Shown here piece after piece: positions 46,510-55,783 of a stretch of DNA of 64,000 nucleotides. The notes under the pieces were generated by a model that ran no database searches, had not been told where the DNA came from, and saw only the letters and a program-made list of their open reading frames with translations. Made by a program: the position numbers and the translations under genes. The stretch spans positions 186,001-250,000 of the forward strand of contig DIXF01000011.1 in the NCBI GenBank assembly GCA_002448235.1, written 5' to 3'. The DNA comes from Syntrophaceae bacterium UBA6087. GTDB lineage: Bacteria > Desulfobacterota > Desulfomonilia > UBA1062. Positions within the stretch are counted from its first letter, which is position 1. Every line of letters starts with the position of its first letter.

Positions 46510-47765
46510 CTCTGTGCCTCCAGATCCCCGGTAAGGGCCATGATCCGTGCGATTGCCTTTTCTCTCTGCACCTGCTGCTGCCAGGCGGTGAGCTCATAAT
46601 CGTACGGGGCTCTGAGCTTGGCGATCGCGCTTGTCGCATCCATCTTCCCCGCTGCCAGGAGCGCAAGTGTCGCATCGATCTGCTGCCGTGCCTTCGGGGC
46701 AAGGGCGCCGCGATAGAGGGCGAGGATGCGGTCGGCTGCCCTGATCATGGCCATATTGTCCCGTATCTCGGAGATTGTCTTGAGCCGTTGCGTCTCCAGT
46801 TCCTTGTTCGCCCGGGCGAGATCCCACGTGGCTTCACCGATGGCGGCGCCCTGCTTTCTCCGGTAGAAAACAGGCAGCGGAACACTGGCCGTGAGGCCCC
46901 ACATATCTTCGAAATCGCTTCCCGCTTTGGAATAAGAAGCCATCAGGGTGACATCGGGCCAGGCCTCTCTCTTCGATCCGGCCAGCTTCTTTTCCGACGC
47001 GAGCACGAGGCTCCTGCCTGCAGTGAGTGAAGGCGCCCCTTCCAGCGCCTTATCCACCAGCTCTTCCCGGGTATGGGGAAACGGTGTCGGGGGGGTTTCT
47101 CCCGGTTTTCCGAAAGGCTCTGGATCGAGCCTGCCGATCTCTCTCCTGAGCATGGCTTCTGCAGCCTCTTTCCTGCCAATGGCCATTTCCTGCCGCTCCA
47201 TGACCATGTACTTCTCGGCCTGGGCCATGATCACCTCTTCCTGAGTCATCATGCCAGATGCGTACAGAGACAGGGCTGTCTTTTCCAGCTGTTCGGCAAC
47301 GCTCTTGAGGGATTCGAGGATATCGATTTCCCTGGTTACCAGGAGAAAATCATAATAGGCCTCGGTGACGTTTTTCTTTACTTCCCGCTTCATGGCCTCT
47401 GCCATGCTCTTTTCCGAGGAGGCTTCCAGGGCGGCCGCCTCCTTCCGGAGAAAAAGCTTGCCGGGAAACGGGAAGGTCTGCTCCAGAGAGACCATCCACC
47501 GGGAATCCGGCATCTCTCCATAGGTGTAACTGTCCAGGCCTTCGTTCTGATATCCCAGGGAGAGCATGGGATCCATGGGGGCTGCCTCCTGGGAAATTCT
47601 CTGCTCCATTGCAGCGGATCTTGCCTCGGCGGCCCGTATCTCGGGGTTGTTCTGCATCGCCTCGTCGATCAGGTCCTTGAGATTCAGTGTCTGGGCTTCT
47701 GCCGAAAGATGAAAGACCAGCAGCAGGATCGGCGCAAGAATGACTGACCGAACGGGGCGATACAT
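46506..47765 (-). CDS. TolC-family outer-membrane channel of the metal-efflux system
   Basis: 419 aa. Signal peptide (1-24, ending AEAQ), then two repeats of long coiled-coil helices with LIDEAMQNNPEIRAAEARSAAMEQR and SLTAGRSLVLASEKKLAGSK, and ARANKELETQRLKTISEIRDN near the end, all typical of OEP/TolC. Start ATG 47765 is chosen because GGAGGG lies 5 nt upstream; two ATGs up to 7 codons earlier are possible. It provides the outer-membrane duct for the tripartite pump. Confidence 0.92.
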   Translation of the reverse strand: MYRPVRSVILAPILLLVFHLSAEAQTLNLKDLIDEAMQNNPEIRAAEARSAAMEQRISQEAAPMDPMLSLGYQNEGLDSYTYGEMPDSRWMVSLEQTFPFPGKLFLRKEAAALEASSEKSMAEAMKREVKKNVTEAYYDFLLVTREIDILESLKSVAEQLEKTALSLYASGMMTQEEVIMAQAEKYMVMERQEMAIGRKEAAEAMLRREIGRLDPEPFGKPGETPPTPFPHTREELVDKALEGAPSLTAGRSLVLASEKKLAGSKREAWPDVTLMASYSKAGSDFEDMWGLTASVPLPVFYRRKQGAAIGEATWDLARANKELETQRLKTISEIRDNMAMIRAADRILALYRGALAPKARQQIDATLALLAAGKMDATSAIAKLRAPYDYELTAWQQQVQREKAIARIMALTGDLEAQR

Positions 47766-47826
47766 CGTTCCCTCCATAATGTTCATGCTGCCTGACAGCC
47801 TTGTTCAGGCAGCATGAAATCTTCCG

Positions 47827-48216
47827 CTAGCGGACATCGACATTGAGTTTGGCGGTATTGGTCTTTCCTGCCTTGCCGACCTTGACGTTGACGTACCAGG
47901 ATCCGGGCATGGAGAAGTTCAAGGTCCCGGTATACTTGCCGTCCTTGAAGGCGGTGTCTTCCTTGTACTTCATCGCGGGCATCCCGGGCATGGCGGGCAT
48001 ACCGTAGTCGACGACAACCTTGGCATCGGTCACGGCCTTGCCGGCTGCATCTTTTACGATGACCGCGATCGCGTTCTCACCGGTGACCGGGGGGTCGTTC
48101 CGGAGAGTGATGGTCACGGTGTTTCCCCCCGCTTTCTTGGTTACTTCCATGCCTTTCGCGTATGCCATCCCTGCAATCAGTACCAACAGTGCAGCTATCA
48201 TTATTCTTTTTGTCAT
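47827..48216 (-). CDS. YtkA/FixH-like exported protein
   Basis: 129 aa. Signal peptide (1-20, ending AYA), then an immunoglobulin-like beta sandwich with NTVTITLRNDPPVTGENAIAV split, DYGMPAMPGMPAMKYKEDT and GTLNFSMPGSWYVNVKVG, the pattern of YtkA-like domains. The Met-Pro repeats (PAMPGMPAM) suit copper binding. As first gene of the efflux operon it may deliver metal to the pump, which is inference. Confidence 0.88.
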   Translation of the reverse strand: MTKRIMIAALLVLIAGMAYAKGMEVTKKAGGNTVTITLRNDPPVTGENAIAVIVKDAAGKAVTDAKVVVDYGMPAMPGMPAMKYKEDTAFKDGKYTGTLNFSMPGSWYVNVKVGKAGKTNTAKLNVDVR

Positions 48217-48285
48217 GGTGATCTCCGTTCGTTGTTTGTTAACAGCCCAAAAGTGATGCGGCTGCTTTTGTTTTCTTTTGAAAAG

Positions 48286-49209
<924 letters not shown>

Positions 49210-49286
49210 CTCTTTATCCTTTCATGTATTACGTCTCCCGGGTCATCACCGGACCCTTGGGCATTCGCCCCCGGTTTCCTTATCCG

Positions 49287-50561
49287 TTATTCCAGAGCCT
49301 GCCCGAGATCCCTGATGATGTCATCGACGTGCTCGATTCCGATAGAAAGCCTGATGAAATCGGGTGTTACGCCTGCCGCACGCTGTTCGTCGGCCGAGAG
49401 CTGCTGGTGCGTCGTGGTTGCCGGGTGTATGGCAAGCGTTTTTGCATCGCCGATGTTGGCCAGGTGGGAGACGAGCTTCAGGGATTCGATGAACTTTTTC
49501 CCTGACTCGATGCCTCCCTTGATGCCGAAACCGATGATGGCGCCCGCGCCTTTCTTCAGATACTTCCCGGCCCTTTCCTTTTCCGGGCTGTTCTTTAAGC
49601 CCGGGTAATTGACCCAGGACACTTTTGCGTGGCCTTCGAGGAACTCCGCAACCGCCAGGGCGTTTTCGGAATGCCTGGGCATCCTCAGGTGGAGCGTCTC
49701 CATACCCTGTAGGAAGAGGAAGGCGTTAAAGGGCGACAGGGCAGGGCCTAAGTCCCTGAGCAGGGTTACCCGGGCTTTTGCCAGGTAGGCCTGATTCCCT
49801 AGTGCTTCGAAGAAATCTAGACCGTGGTAGCTCGGGTCAGGGTCGGTGATGAGCGGGAATTTTCCGCCTCCCCAGTTGAACTTTCCCGAATCCACGATGA
49901 CTCCGCCGATGGACGTCCCGTGGCCCCCGATGAACTTCGTGGCCGAGTAGACGCTGATGTCCGCGCCGAAGTCGAAGGGCTTCAGCAGGTAGGGGGAAAC
50001 GGTGTTGTCCAGGATGAAGGGGATGCCGTTTCTGTGCGCGATCTCCGCTATGGCTTCGATGTCGGCCACATCGAGCTTCGGGTTGCCGATCGATTCCGCG
50101 TACACGGCCTTGGTCTTCGGGCCGATCGCCTGTTCCAGGCCGGCCATGTCGTTCGACTTGACGAATTTCACGGTGATGCCCATGCGTGCAAAAGTATGGC
50201 GGAACAGGTTGTAGGTCCCTCCGTAGAGGTTGTCCATGGACACGATCTCGTCGCCGTTTCTCGCGATGTTCAGCATGGCCAACGTGATGGCGGACTGCCC
50301 GCTCGAGACGGCCAGGGCCCCGATGCCCCCGTCCATGAGCCCCATCCTTTTCTCGAATACGTCGGTGGTGGGATTCATCAGGCGGGTGTAGATGTTGCCG
50401 GCCTCCTTCAATGCAAAGAGGTTCGCGGCATGATCGGTATCCCTGAACTGATACGATGTGGTCTGGTAAATGGGGACTGCCCTCGCTCCCGTAACAGGGT
50501 CCGGCTCCTGGCCTCCATGAAGCAGCAACGACTCCGTCTTTAACAATTCATCAGTATTCAT
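49287..50561 (-). CDS. metY: O-acetylhomoserine sulfhydrylase
   Basis: 424 aa PLP enzyme of the Cys/Met metabolism family. It begins ESLLLHGGQEPDPVTGARAV, and has SSGQSAITLAMLNIARNGD, and the PLP lysine in YSATKFIGGHGTS. The length and HPATTTHQQLSADEQRAAGV end are typical of MetY, which makes homocysteine from O-acetylhomoserine and sulfide. AAAGGAG is 8 nt before the ATG. Confidence 0.94.
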   Translation of the reverse strand: MNTDELLKTESLLLHGGQEPDPVTGARAVPIYQTTSYQFRDTDHAANLFALKEAGNIYTRLMNPTTDVFEKRMGLMDGGIGALAVSSGQSAITLAMLNIARNGDEIVSMDNLYGGTYNLFRHTFARMGITVKFVKSNDMAGLEQAIGPKTKAVYAESIGNPKLDVADIEAIAEIAHRNGIPFILDNTVSPYLLKPFDFGADISVYSATKFIGGHGTSIGGVIVDSGKFNWGGGKFPLITDPDPSYHGLDFFEALGNQAYLAKARVTLLRDLGPALSPFNAFLFLQGMETLHLRMPRHSENALAVAEFLEGHAKVSWVNYPGLKNSPEKERAGKYLKKGAGAIIGFGIKGGIESGKKFIESLKLVSHLANIGDAKTLAIHPATTTHQQLSADEQRAAGVTPDFIRLSIGIEHVDDIIRDLGQALE

Positions 50562-50595
50562 ATTATAAGCTCCTTTGCATATTAAAAAAGCGTGC

Positions 50596-51354
50596 TCATA
50601 CGATCCTTCTCTCTGCGCTGAAGACCGTTATCCTCCCTCTTGCGAGCTTTGCCAGGGTCAGGTTTGCAACCCGTGCGAGCTTCACCGCCTGGTTCGTGGG
50701 CGAGCCTGCCGCTGCAATGAGCGGTATCCTGCACCTCAGAAGCTTGGAGAGGATCTCCGAGGAAACCCTGCCCGTGGTGAGGATCATTTTGTCAGTCAAA
50801 GTCCATCCCTGCGAGAGCGCCTCGCCGATAATCTTGTCGATGGCGTTGTGCCTCCCGATATCGTCCCGGAAGACGAGGATTTCTTCATTCGAAGCAAGGG
50901 CCGCGCTGTGCACGCCCCGTGTGTGTTTATGCTCGTTGGAGCCCTTGAGGAAGCCCGCCATGAGCTCGAAGAGGCGGCCGCCGCTTACCGTAAACCCGTC
51001 GTCCAGAGGCGATCTGTTCAGGACGTCCATGGGGTTGTGAAAGATGACGCCCTTGCCGCAGCCGGAGGTGTAGACGCGACGGAAGGGGAGCTCTTCTTCG
51101 GGGTTGTCGAGCTCGACGACCGCCCGGAAACGCTCGCCGTCGATCACGAGCGATTTGATGTCGGCAACATCCCTGATCACCCCGCTGGTATAAAGGAAGC
51201 CCGTCACGAGATTCTTCAGATCGCCGGGGCTTGCGAGCAGGGTGGCAAGCTCTCCGCGGGCGGTCTCGATGGTCAGGGGTATCTCTTCGGTTATCGCCTC
51301 GACCGCGCCGATCCTTTGGCCGCCGGTGATCTGAACTGTCTCGAAGCTTTCCAT
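50596..51354 (-). CDS. fdhD: formate dehydrogenase accessory protein FdhD
   Basis: 252 aa. FdhD carries sulfur from IscS-type desulfurase to the molybdenum/tungsten cofactor of formate dehydrogenase. Motifs: EIPLTIETARGELATLLASP, NLVTGFLYTSGVI, RVYTSGCGKG with a single catalytic-loop Cys where E. coli has CxxC, FRDDIGRHNAIDKIIG, and LTTGRVSSEILSKLLR. ATG 51354 gives the family N-terminus; it lies 5 nt after the nadA stop. Its presence implies an Fdh elsewhere in the genome, often a selenoenzyme. Confidence 0.95.
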   Translation of the reverse strand: MESFETVQITGGQRIGAVEAITEEIPLTIETARGELATLLASPGDLKNLVTGFLYTSGVIRDVADIKSLVIDGERFRAVVELDNPEEELPFRRVYTSGCGKGVIFHNPMDVLNRSPLDDGFTVSGGRLFELMAGFLKGSNEHKHTRGVHSAALASNEEILVFRDDIGRHNAIDKIIGEALSQGWTLTDKMILTTGRVSSEILSKLLRCRIPLIAAAGSPTNQAVKLARVANLTLAKLARGRITVFSAERRIV

Positions 51355-51359
51355 GGGAT

Positions 51360-52271
51360 TTATGCCCTGTATTCCAGCATCCTTCGTATGCATTTTCTCG
51401 CCCTGCGCATGGTCTCGCGGGGCAGCTCTATCCGGTGGCCCATCTCCTGAAGCGACCTGCGGATCTTTTCCAGGGTGATGCGCTTCATGTTCGGGCATAT
51501 CGCCTCTTCCGAGGCAGGGTAAAACCGTTTCTCTGGATTCTCTCTTTGCAGCCTGTGGATGATGCCGGTCTCGGTCGAGACGATGAACTCTCCCGCCTTC
51601 ATGTCGCGGGCGTACAGGCACATGATCTCGGTGGAGACGATCTTGTCGGCAAGCTTTCTCACCCGTGCGCTGCACTCGGGATGCACCAGGACGACCGCGT
51701 CCGGGTGCAGCTTTTTCTGCCTCAGGATATCCGACGCCTCGATCCTGTCATGCGTAGGGCAGAAGCCGTTCCAGGGGATGATATCGCAGCCGGTGGCTTC
51801 CGCCGCATAGCCCGCGAGATGCTTGTCCGGGACGAAGACGACCTTCTGCCCTCCCTTCATGATGTCCCTGACCATGCTCTCGGCGTTTGCGGACGTGCAG
51901 CACAGGTCGCACTCGGCCTTCACCGAAGCGCTCGTGTTCACGTAGCACAGGAATTTCGCGTCGGGATGCTCCTTCCTCAATTCCTTTATATCCTCGGCCG
52001 TGATCATGTCGGCCATGGGGCATCCGGCAAGGGGGTCCGGCAGAAGCACGGTCTTGTCGGGCGAGAGGATCTTTGCCGTCTCCGCCATAAAGTGAACCCC
52101 GCAGAATACGATGGTCTTCGCTTCGGTGCCCGCAGCCTGGATGCTCAAGCCGAGCGAGTCTCCCACGAAGTCCGCGATATCCTGAACCTCGGGCAGCTGA
52201 TAGTTGTGTGCAAGGATTACGGCCCTGCGATCCTGCTTAAGCTTTCTGATGTCTTCGCGTATGTCGTCCAT
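51360..52271 (-). CDS. nadA: quinolinate synthase A
   Basis: 303 aa 4Fe-4S enzyme that condenses iminoaspartate with dihydroxyacetone phosphate in NAD synthesis. The three cluster cysteines are visible: Cys84 (LAGCPMAD), Cys171 (NGFCPTHD) and Cys259 (EEAICPNMK). It starts AVILAHNYQLPEVQDIADFVGDS split, the usual N-terminus. AGAGGG precedes the ATG. An Fe-S enzyme in an Rrf2-controlled operon fits Fe-S-responsive regulation. Confidence 0.96.
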   Translation of the reverse strand: MDDIREDIRKLKQDRRAVILAHNYQLPEVQDIADFVGDSLGLSIQAAGTEAKTIVFCGVHFMAETAKILSPDKTVLLPDPLAGCPMADMITAEDIKELRKEHPDAKFLCYVNTSASVKAECDLCCTSANAESMVRDIMKGGQKVVFVPDKHLAGYAAEATGCDIIPWNGFCPTHDRIEASDILRQKKLHPDAVVLVHPECSARVRKLADKIVSTEIMCLYARDMKAGEFIVSTETGIIHRLQRENPEKRFYPASEEAICPNMKRITLEKIRRSLQEMGHRIELPRETMRRARKCIRRMLEYRA

Positions 52272-52358
52272 TCACTTACCCTCTTGGGATTATGCCCTGG
52301 GAACATATCGATCCCGGTCTCTGCCGTGTCCGGATCATTACTCGTCCCTTCGTCTTTT

Positions 52359-52799
52359 TTAAATCTGGTACATCAGGCCGGCTTCGCTCTTTTCCCTGCT
52401 CATCTTTGCAAGGTCTGCCAGGGTCACCGAGCCCAGGGTACGGGAAATGCCGTCGCTCACGATTGACCAGAGGTCGCGGCTCGCACAGGTTTCAGCGCGG
52501 GAGCAGGTGGATGAATTTTTTACGCAGTCCACCAGGCAGGTGTCGCCTTCCAGAACGTCCACGATCTCTTTTAAGGTAATCTCGGAAGGGTCCCTGGCCA
52601 GGGTATATCCGCCGTGAGCTCCGCGCATCGAGTTCACAAGGCCTGCAGATTTCAAAGGGATGATGATGAGGCTCAGGTACTTTTCAGAGATTTCTTCTTC
52701 ATGGGCGATGTCCTTGAGGAAGATCTGGCCGTTTCCTTTATTGCGCGCAAGTTCCAGCATCAGCCTCACGCCGTACCGGGTCCGGGTGGATAATTTCAT
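52359..52799 (-). CDS. Rrf2-family transcriptional regulator (IscR/CymR-like)
   Basis: 146 aa. Winged-helix DNA-binding N-terminus (MKLSTRTRYGVRLMLELA, ISEKYLSLIIIPLKSAGLV, RGAHGGYTLARDPSEIT) and a cysteine loop Cys88, Cys92, Cys99, Cys105 that could bind an Fe-S cluster as in IscR. It heads the operon nadA-fdhD-metY-cysK on the same strand, so it probably regulates itself and these genes in response to Fe-S or cysteine supply. A promoter candidate lies at 52818-52846. Confidence 0.93.
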   Translation of the reverse strand: MKLSTRTRYGVRLMLELARNKGNGQIFLKDIAHEEEISEKYLSLIIIPLKSAGLVNSMRGAHGGYTLARDPSEITLKEIVDVLEGDTCLVDCVKNSSTCSRAETCASRDLWSIVSDGISRTLGSVTLADLAKMSREKSEAGLMYQI

Positions 52800-52817
52800 A
52801 GGGTGCCTCTTTTAATT

Positions 52818-52846
52818 ATCTTAATTGCTATCGATATACTAGTAAA
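52818..52846 (-). promoter_or_regulatory. candidate sigma-70 promoter of the Rrf2 operon
   Basis: Minus strand: TTTACT (52846-52841), 17 bp, TAAGAT (52823-52818). The leader would be only about 12 nt, barely room for the AGAGG ribosome site, so the true start may lie further upstream. Confidence 0.4.
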
Positions 52847-53047
52847 TAAGCTTAAGCGAGGAGGTTGTCAAGGGTATTTGCTTTCTCTGATGCTGCGAGA
52901 ACAGCTTTCCGGGATGACAGCGTGCTGTAGCCTTATCGGATATGTTTGCCCTACGCCCGGGGCTGCGTGTTTTTCCGTCCTGTCATGAGAAAGAATGGAG
53001 CACGGAGTATCGGGCCGTTTTCACAAGATCCGCCGGTGCCGGACCTC

Positions 53048-53890
53048 TCATGCGGAAAAGGTGAAGACCGTACCCGATGCACTCTGCCTGTAGATGCCGG
53101 AAAACCGTTCCCTGAAGTACGAGCAGGCTGCATCACCGGTGCAGTGGTTGGGAGAGATGAGACCTGCACCCCAGGATCCGATCGCTTGCGCCGTCAGCTC
53201 TATCGTCTCCTGGCCGGCGCCCGTGAGATGCATGCCGCCGATGATTGCACGGATACGCTTAAGCCCGCTCTTCTCCTTTATGTACTCCACGGTGTTCACC
53301 GCTCCGGCGTGGGCACACCCGAGAACAACGATCAGACCTTCACCTGTCTCGATCCACAAGGCCTGGTCATCGGGCACCGTGTCGGGAACCTTGCCTTCGG
53401 CATCAAGGGTGAAAGGCTCGATGATCTTTTCAAAAGCTGTCCTGCGCGGCACGGGGCCGGTAAGAAAAATATGCTCGGAAAGCCTGGTCACGTCCGTATG
53501 GAACATGCACCGGGAGGTTTTGTTTTTGACGGCCTCCAATGACGGGCCGGGCATCCCGATGGGCAGCGAATTGCCCACCCCGCCGAAGAGGTATTTCGGG
53601 TTCGTCGCATCGGGGTGGAGATGGACGATGACCTCGGGGGCATGGTCCAGGGCCAGGGGAATGCCTCCGGTATGATCAAAGTGCCCGTGGCTCAAGACAA
53701 GATGGACCGCCTTCGACAGATCGATGCCGAGCTTTTCGGCATTGACCGCGAATGCGCCTGCCATGCCTGTGTCGAACAGGATACTGGCCCCTTCGGCCTC
53801 GATCCACATGGACAAACCGTACTCGGCAGCCAGGTCATCCCTTTCCGAAGTGTTTTCAGACAGGATGGTAATCTTCACTTCATTACTCAT
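53048..53890 (-). CDS. metallo-beta-lactamase-fold hydrolase
   Basis: 280 aa, cytoplasmic, no signal peptide. LVLSHGHFDHTGG is the HxHxDH motif (about 67-79); CAHAGAVNTVEYIK and GGMHLTGA provide later metal ligands. It resembles the MBL enzymes related to dihydropterin-ribofuranosyl-aminobenzene phosphate synthase, common in anaerobes and often next to Mrp/NifX genes. GGAG precedes the ATG. Substrate unknown. Confidence 0.9.
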   Translation of the reverse strand: MSNEVKITILSENTSERDDLAAEYGLSMWIEAEGASILFDTGMAGAFAVNAEKLGIDLSKAVHLVLSHGHFDHTGGIPLALDHAPEVIVHLHPDATNPKYLFGGVGNSLPIGMPGPSLEAVKNKTSRCMFHTDVTRLSEHIFLTGPVPRRTAFEKIIEPFTLDAEGKVPDTVPDDQALWIETGEGLIVVLGCAHAGAVNTVEYIKEKSGLKRIRAIIGGMHLTGAGQETIELTAQAIGSWGAGLISPNHCTGDAACSYFRERFSGIYRQSASGTVFTFSA

Positions 53891-53945
53891 GGCTCATCTC
53901 CTTTTTCTCATTACTTAATCAGCCTTCATCTGTACTCGATGAGGA

Positions 53946-53979
53946 GAAAAAACCTCTCCCCCGGAGGAGGGGAAGAGGT
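53946..53979 (-). terminator. intrinsic terminator of the Mrp/ATPase operon
   Basis: On the minus strand ACCTCT...AGAGGT with an inner CCCC/GGGG stem, followed by TTTTTT. It lies about 110 nt past the stop of the fusion gene. Confidence 0.75.
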
Positions 53980-53985
53980 ACGGAC

Positions 53986-54048
53986 AGGGGGCTTCCGGCA
54001 TAGGAAAAACATCGATCGACCGCGACCTTTGTGAAGTGGAAGCCCCCT
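53986..54048. repeat. 11-bp inverted repeat with 41-nt spacer
   Basis: AGGGGGCTTCC (53986-53996) and GGAAGCCCCCT (54038-54048). It sits between the fusion gene stop and the terminator. Possible alternative hairpin or protein site; role unknown. Confidence 0.6.
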
Positions 54049-54088
54049 CTTGTCGCCGGAAGTCCGGACGAATACGTCACTGTGCTGC

Positions 54089-55780
54089 TCAATGATCGCA
54101 GGTGTTTTCGCCCAGTATGAGAGATCCGGCAAGATACTCGTTCACGATCTCCTCCGGTGTTCGGCTGGGCGCGCCTGTCAGCACGCGTATGCCTTTTTCT
54201 GCGAAAAGGCCCTGGGCCCGCTGTCCCATGCCGCCCGCGATGATCATGCCTGTGTCCCTCTCCGCAAGCCAGCCCGGCAGCAGCCCGGGTTCATGCGGGG
54301 GTGCCGTGATGTCCTCCCTCTTCATGATATTTTTTGCTGCAGTATCGACATCGACCAGGGCAAAGCACTCGCAATGCCCGAAGTGCATGCACAATTTCCC
54401 GTCCGCAAGTGGTAGTGCAATCCGCATGGATGAGTTCTCCTTCATGATTTCGTTTTTATTTAATCCTTCAGTCTCTCGCTCTTGTATTTCGGCAGCCGGT
54501 GCACCCGAGCCATCGAGTTCCATGACGGGTCTGATGATGTTCTGCATGATCCGTGCAGTCGGCGTAGCCCCGTACTGGTGGATATATGCACGGCCTTCGT
54601 CGCATGCAATGGCGATAGCAGGGTCTATGGGGATGGAGCCGAGAAAGGGCACACCCATATCAAGGGCGATGATGCTGCCCCCTCCGGAGCGGAAGATGGG
54701 GGTCACCTCGCCGCACTTGGGGCAGGCGAAGCCGCTCATGTTCTCCACGACACCGAGCACCGGCACGCCTATCTGCCTGCAGAACGAGATGGACTTACGC
54801 ACATCCACTGTCGCTACCTTCTGCGGCGTGGTGACGACCACTGCCCCGTCCACCGAGCCGAGCACCTGGCAGACCGAAAGCGGCTCGTCGCCGGTGCCCG
54901 GAGGTGAATCCACGATGAGAAAGTCCAGGTCCCCCCAGGCGGCGTCCCTGATGAACTGTTTGATGGCGCCCATCTTCATCGGCCCCCTCCAGATCACCGC
55001 TTCGTCCTGGCTTGGCAGGAAGAACCCGATGGAAAGGACTTTGAGCCCTCCCATCTCGATGGGGAGTATCTCCCCGTTCTCGGTCCGGATGGCCTCACCC
55101 GTGAGCCCCAGCATGGTCGGCACGCTCGGGCCGTGGATATCGACGTCCATAAGGCCCACACGCTTCCCGGCGAGCATGAGAGAGACGGCCAGGTTCACCG
55201 CCACCGTGCTTTTGCCCACGCCCCCCTTGCCGGAGAGCACTACGATCTTGTGCTTGATGCGGCAGAGGCGTTCGGCGATCTTTCTCCTTTCCTCGAAATC
55301 CTCGTCGCTTTCTCCCGGATGCTTTTTCGATGCCTGGCAGCTCTCATCGCTGCAGGAGCTGCAGGATTTCCCCTTAGTCGCATTCCGTGCTTTTTGCTGA
55401 GCCTTTTTTGCGGAATCGTTCAGGGCAGCGCGCAGGGTGTCTGATGCCAGCAGGGCGCAGTGCTCGGACTCTTCCGGAAGGTCTCCCAAGGCGTCGAGGA
55501 TATCCTGCTGGTCGAGCGCCGAGGCTTCCCTCAAGCTCTTGCCCTGGGCCAGACTGGTGGCCATGCTGCCGCAGGCCAGCGAATGGCCGCATCCGTCCGT
55601 GATGAACGATGCTTGTTCAACGTGCCCGTTTCTTTCCAGCACCCAGAACTCCATGGTATCGCCGCAGGGGCCGGTAATGCATGCGTGGCCGGTGTAGTCC
55701 GCAAGCGGCCCGATGTTCTTCGGGGTCTCCTCATGTTCCAATGTCCGAGAATTCACGTGATGATAATCCTTGCTTTCCAT
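54089..55780 (-). CDS. mrp: IscU-like / Mrp ATPase / NifX-ORP triple-fusion Fe-S carrier
   Basis: 563 aa. Residues 24-125 look like an IscU/NifU scaffold (Cys34, Cys39, DGCGHSLACGS with Cys64/70, Cys108). A linker has CSSCSDESC. Residues 175-420 are the Mrp/NBP35 ATPase with SGKGGVGKST (183-192), DVDIHGPSVPTMLGL, and the cluster-binding CPKC (353-356). Residues 452-555 are a NifX/ORP-like domain beginning MRIALPLADGKLC. Such proteins carry and transfer Fe-S clusters; the Mrp-ORP pairing is known in Desulfovibrio. AAGGAG lies 9 nt before Met452, so the last domain may also be made separately. GAGGAG precedes the main ATG. Confidence 0.92.
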   Translation of the reverse strand: MESKDYHHVNSRTLEHEETPKNIGPLADYTGHACITGPCGDTMEFWVLERNGHVEQASFITDGCGHSLACGSMATSLAQGKSLREASALDQQDILDALGDLPEESEHCALLASDTLRAALNDSAKKAQQKARNATKGKSCSSCSDESCQASKKHPGESDEDFEERRKIAERLCRIKHKIVVLSGKGGVGKSTVAVNLAVSLMLAGKRVGLMDVDIHGPSVPTMLGLTGEAIRTENGEILPIEMGGLKVLSIGFFLPSQDEAVIWRGPMKMGAIKQFIRDAAWGDLDFLIVDSPPGTGDEPLSVCQVLGSVDGAVVVTTPQKVATVDVRKSISFCRQIGVPVLGVVENMSGFACPKCGEVTPIFRSGGGSIIALDMGVPFLGSIPIDPAIAIACDEGRAYIHQYGATPTARIMQNIIRPVMELDGSGAPAAEIQERETEGLNKNEIMKENSSMRIALPLADGKLCMHFGHCECFALVDVDTAAKNIMKREDITAPPHEPGLLPGWLAERDTGMIIAGGMGQRAQGLFAEKGIRVLTGAPSRTPEEIVNEYLAGSLILGENTCDH

Positions 55781-55783
55781 ATA

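Noticed and set aside
52803..52988. 61-codon plus-strand frame in the Rrf2 promoter region
   Set aside because: It overlaps the promoter region, has no ribosome site and looks random.
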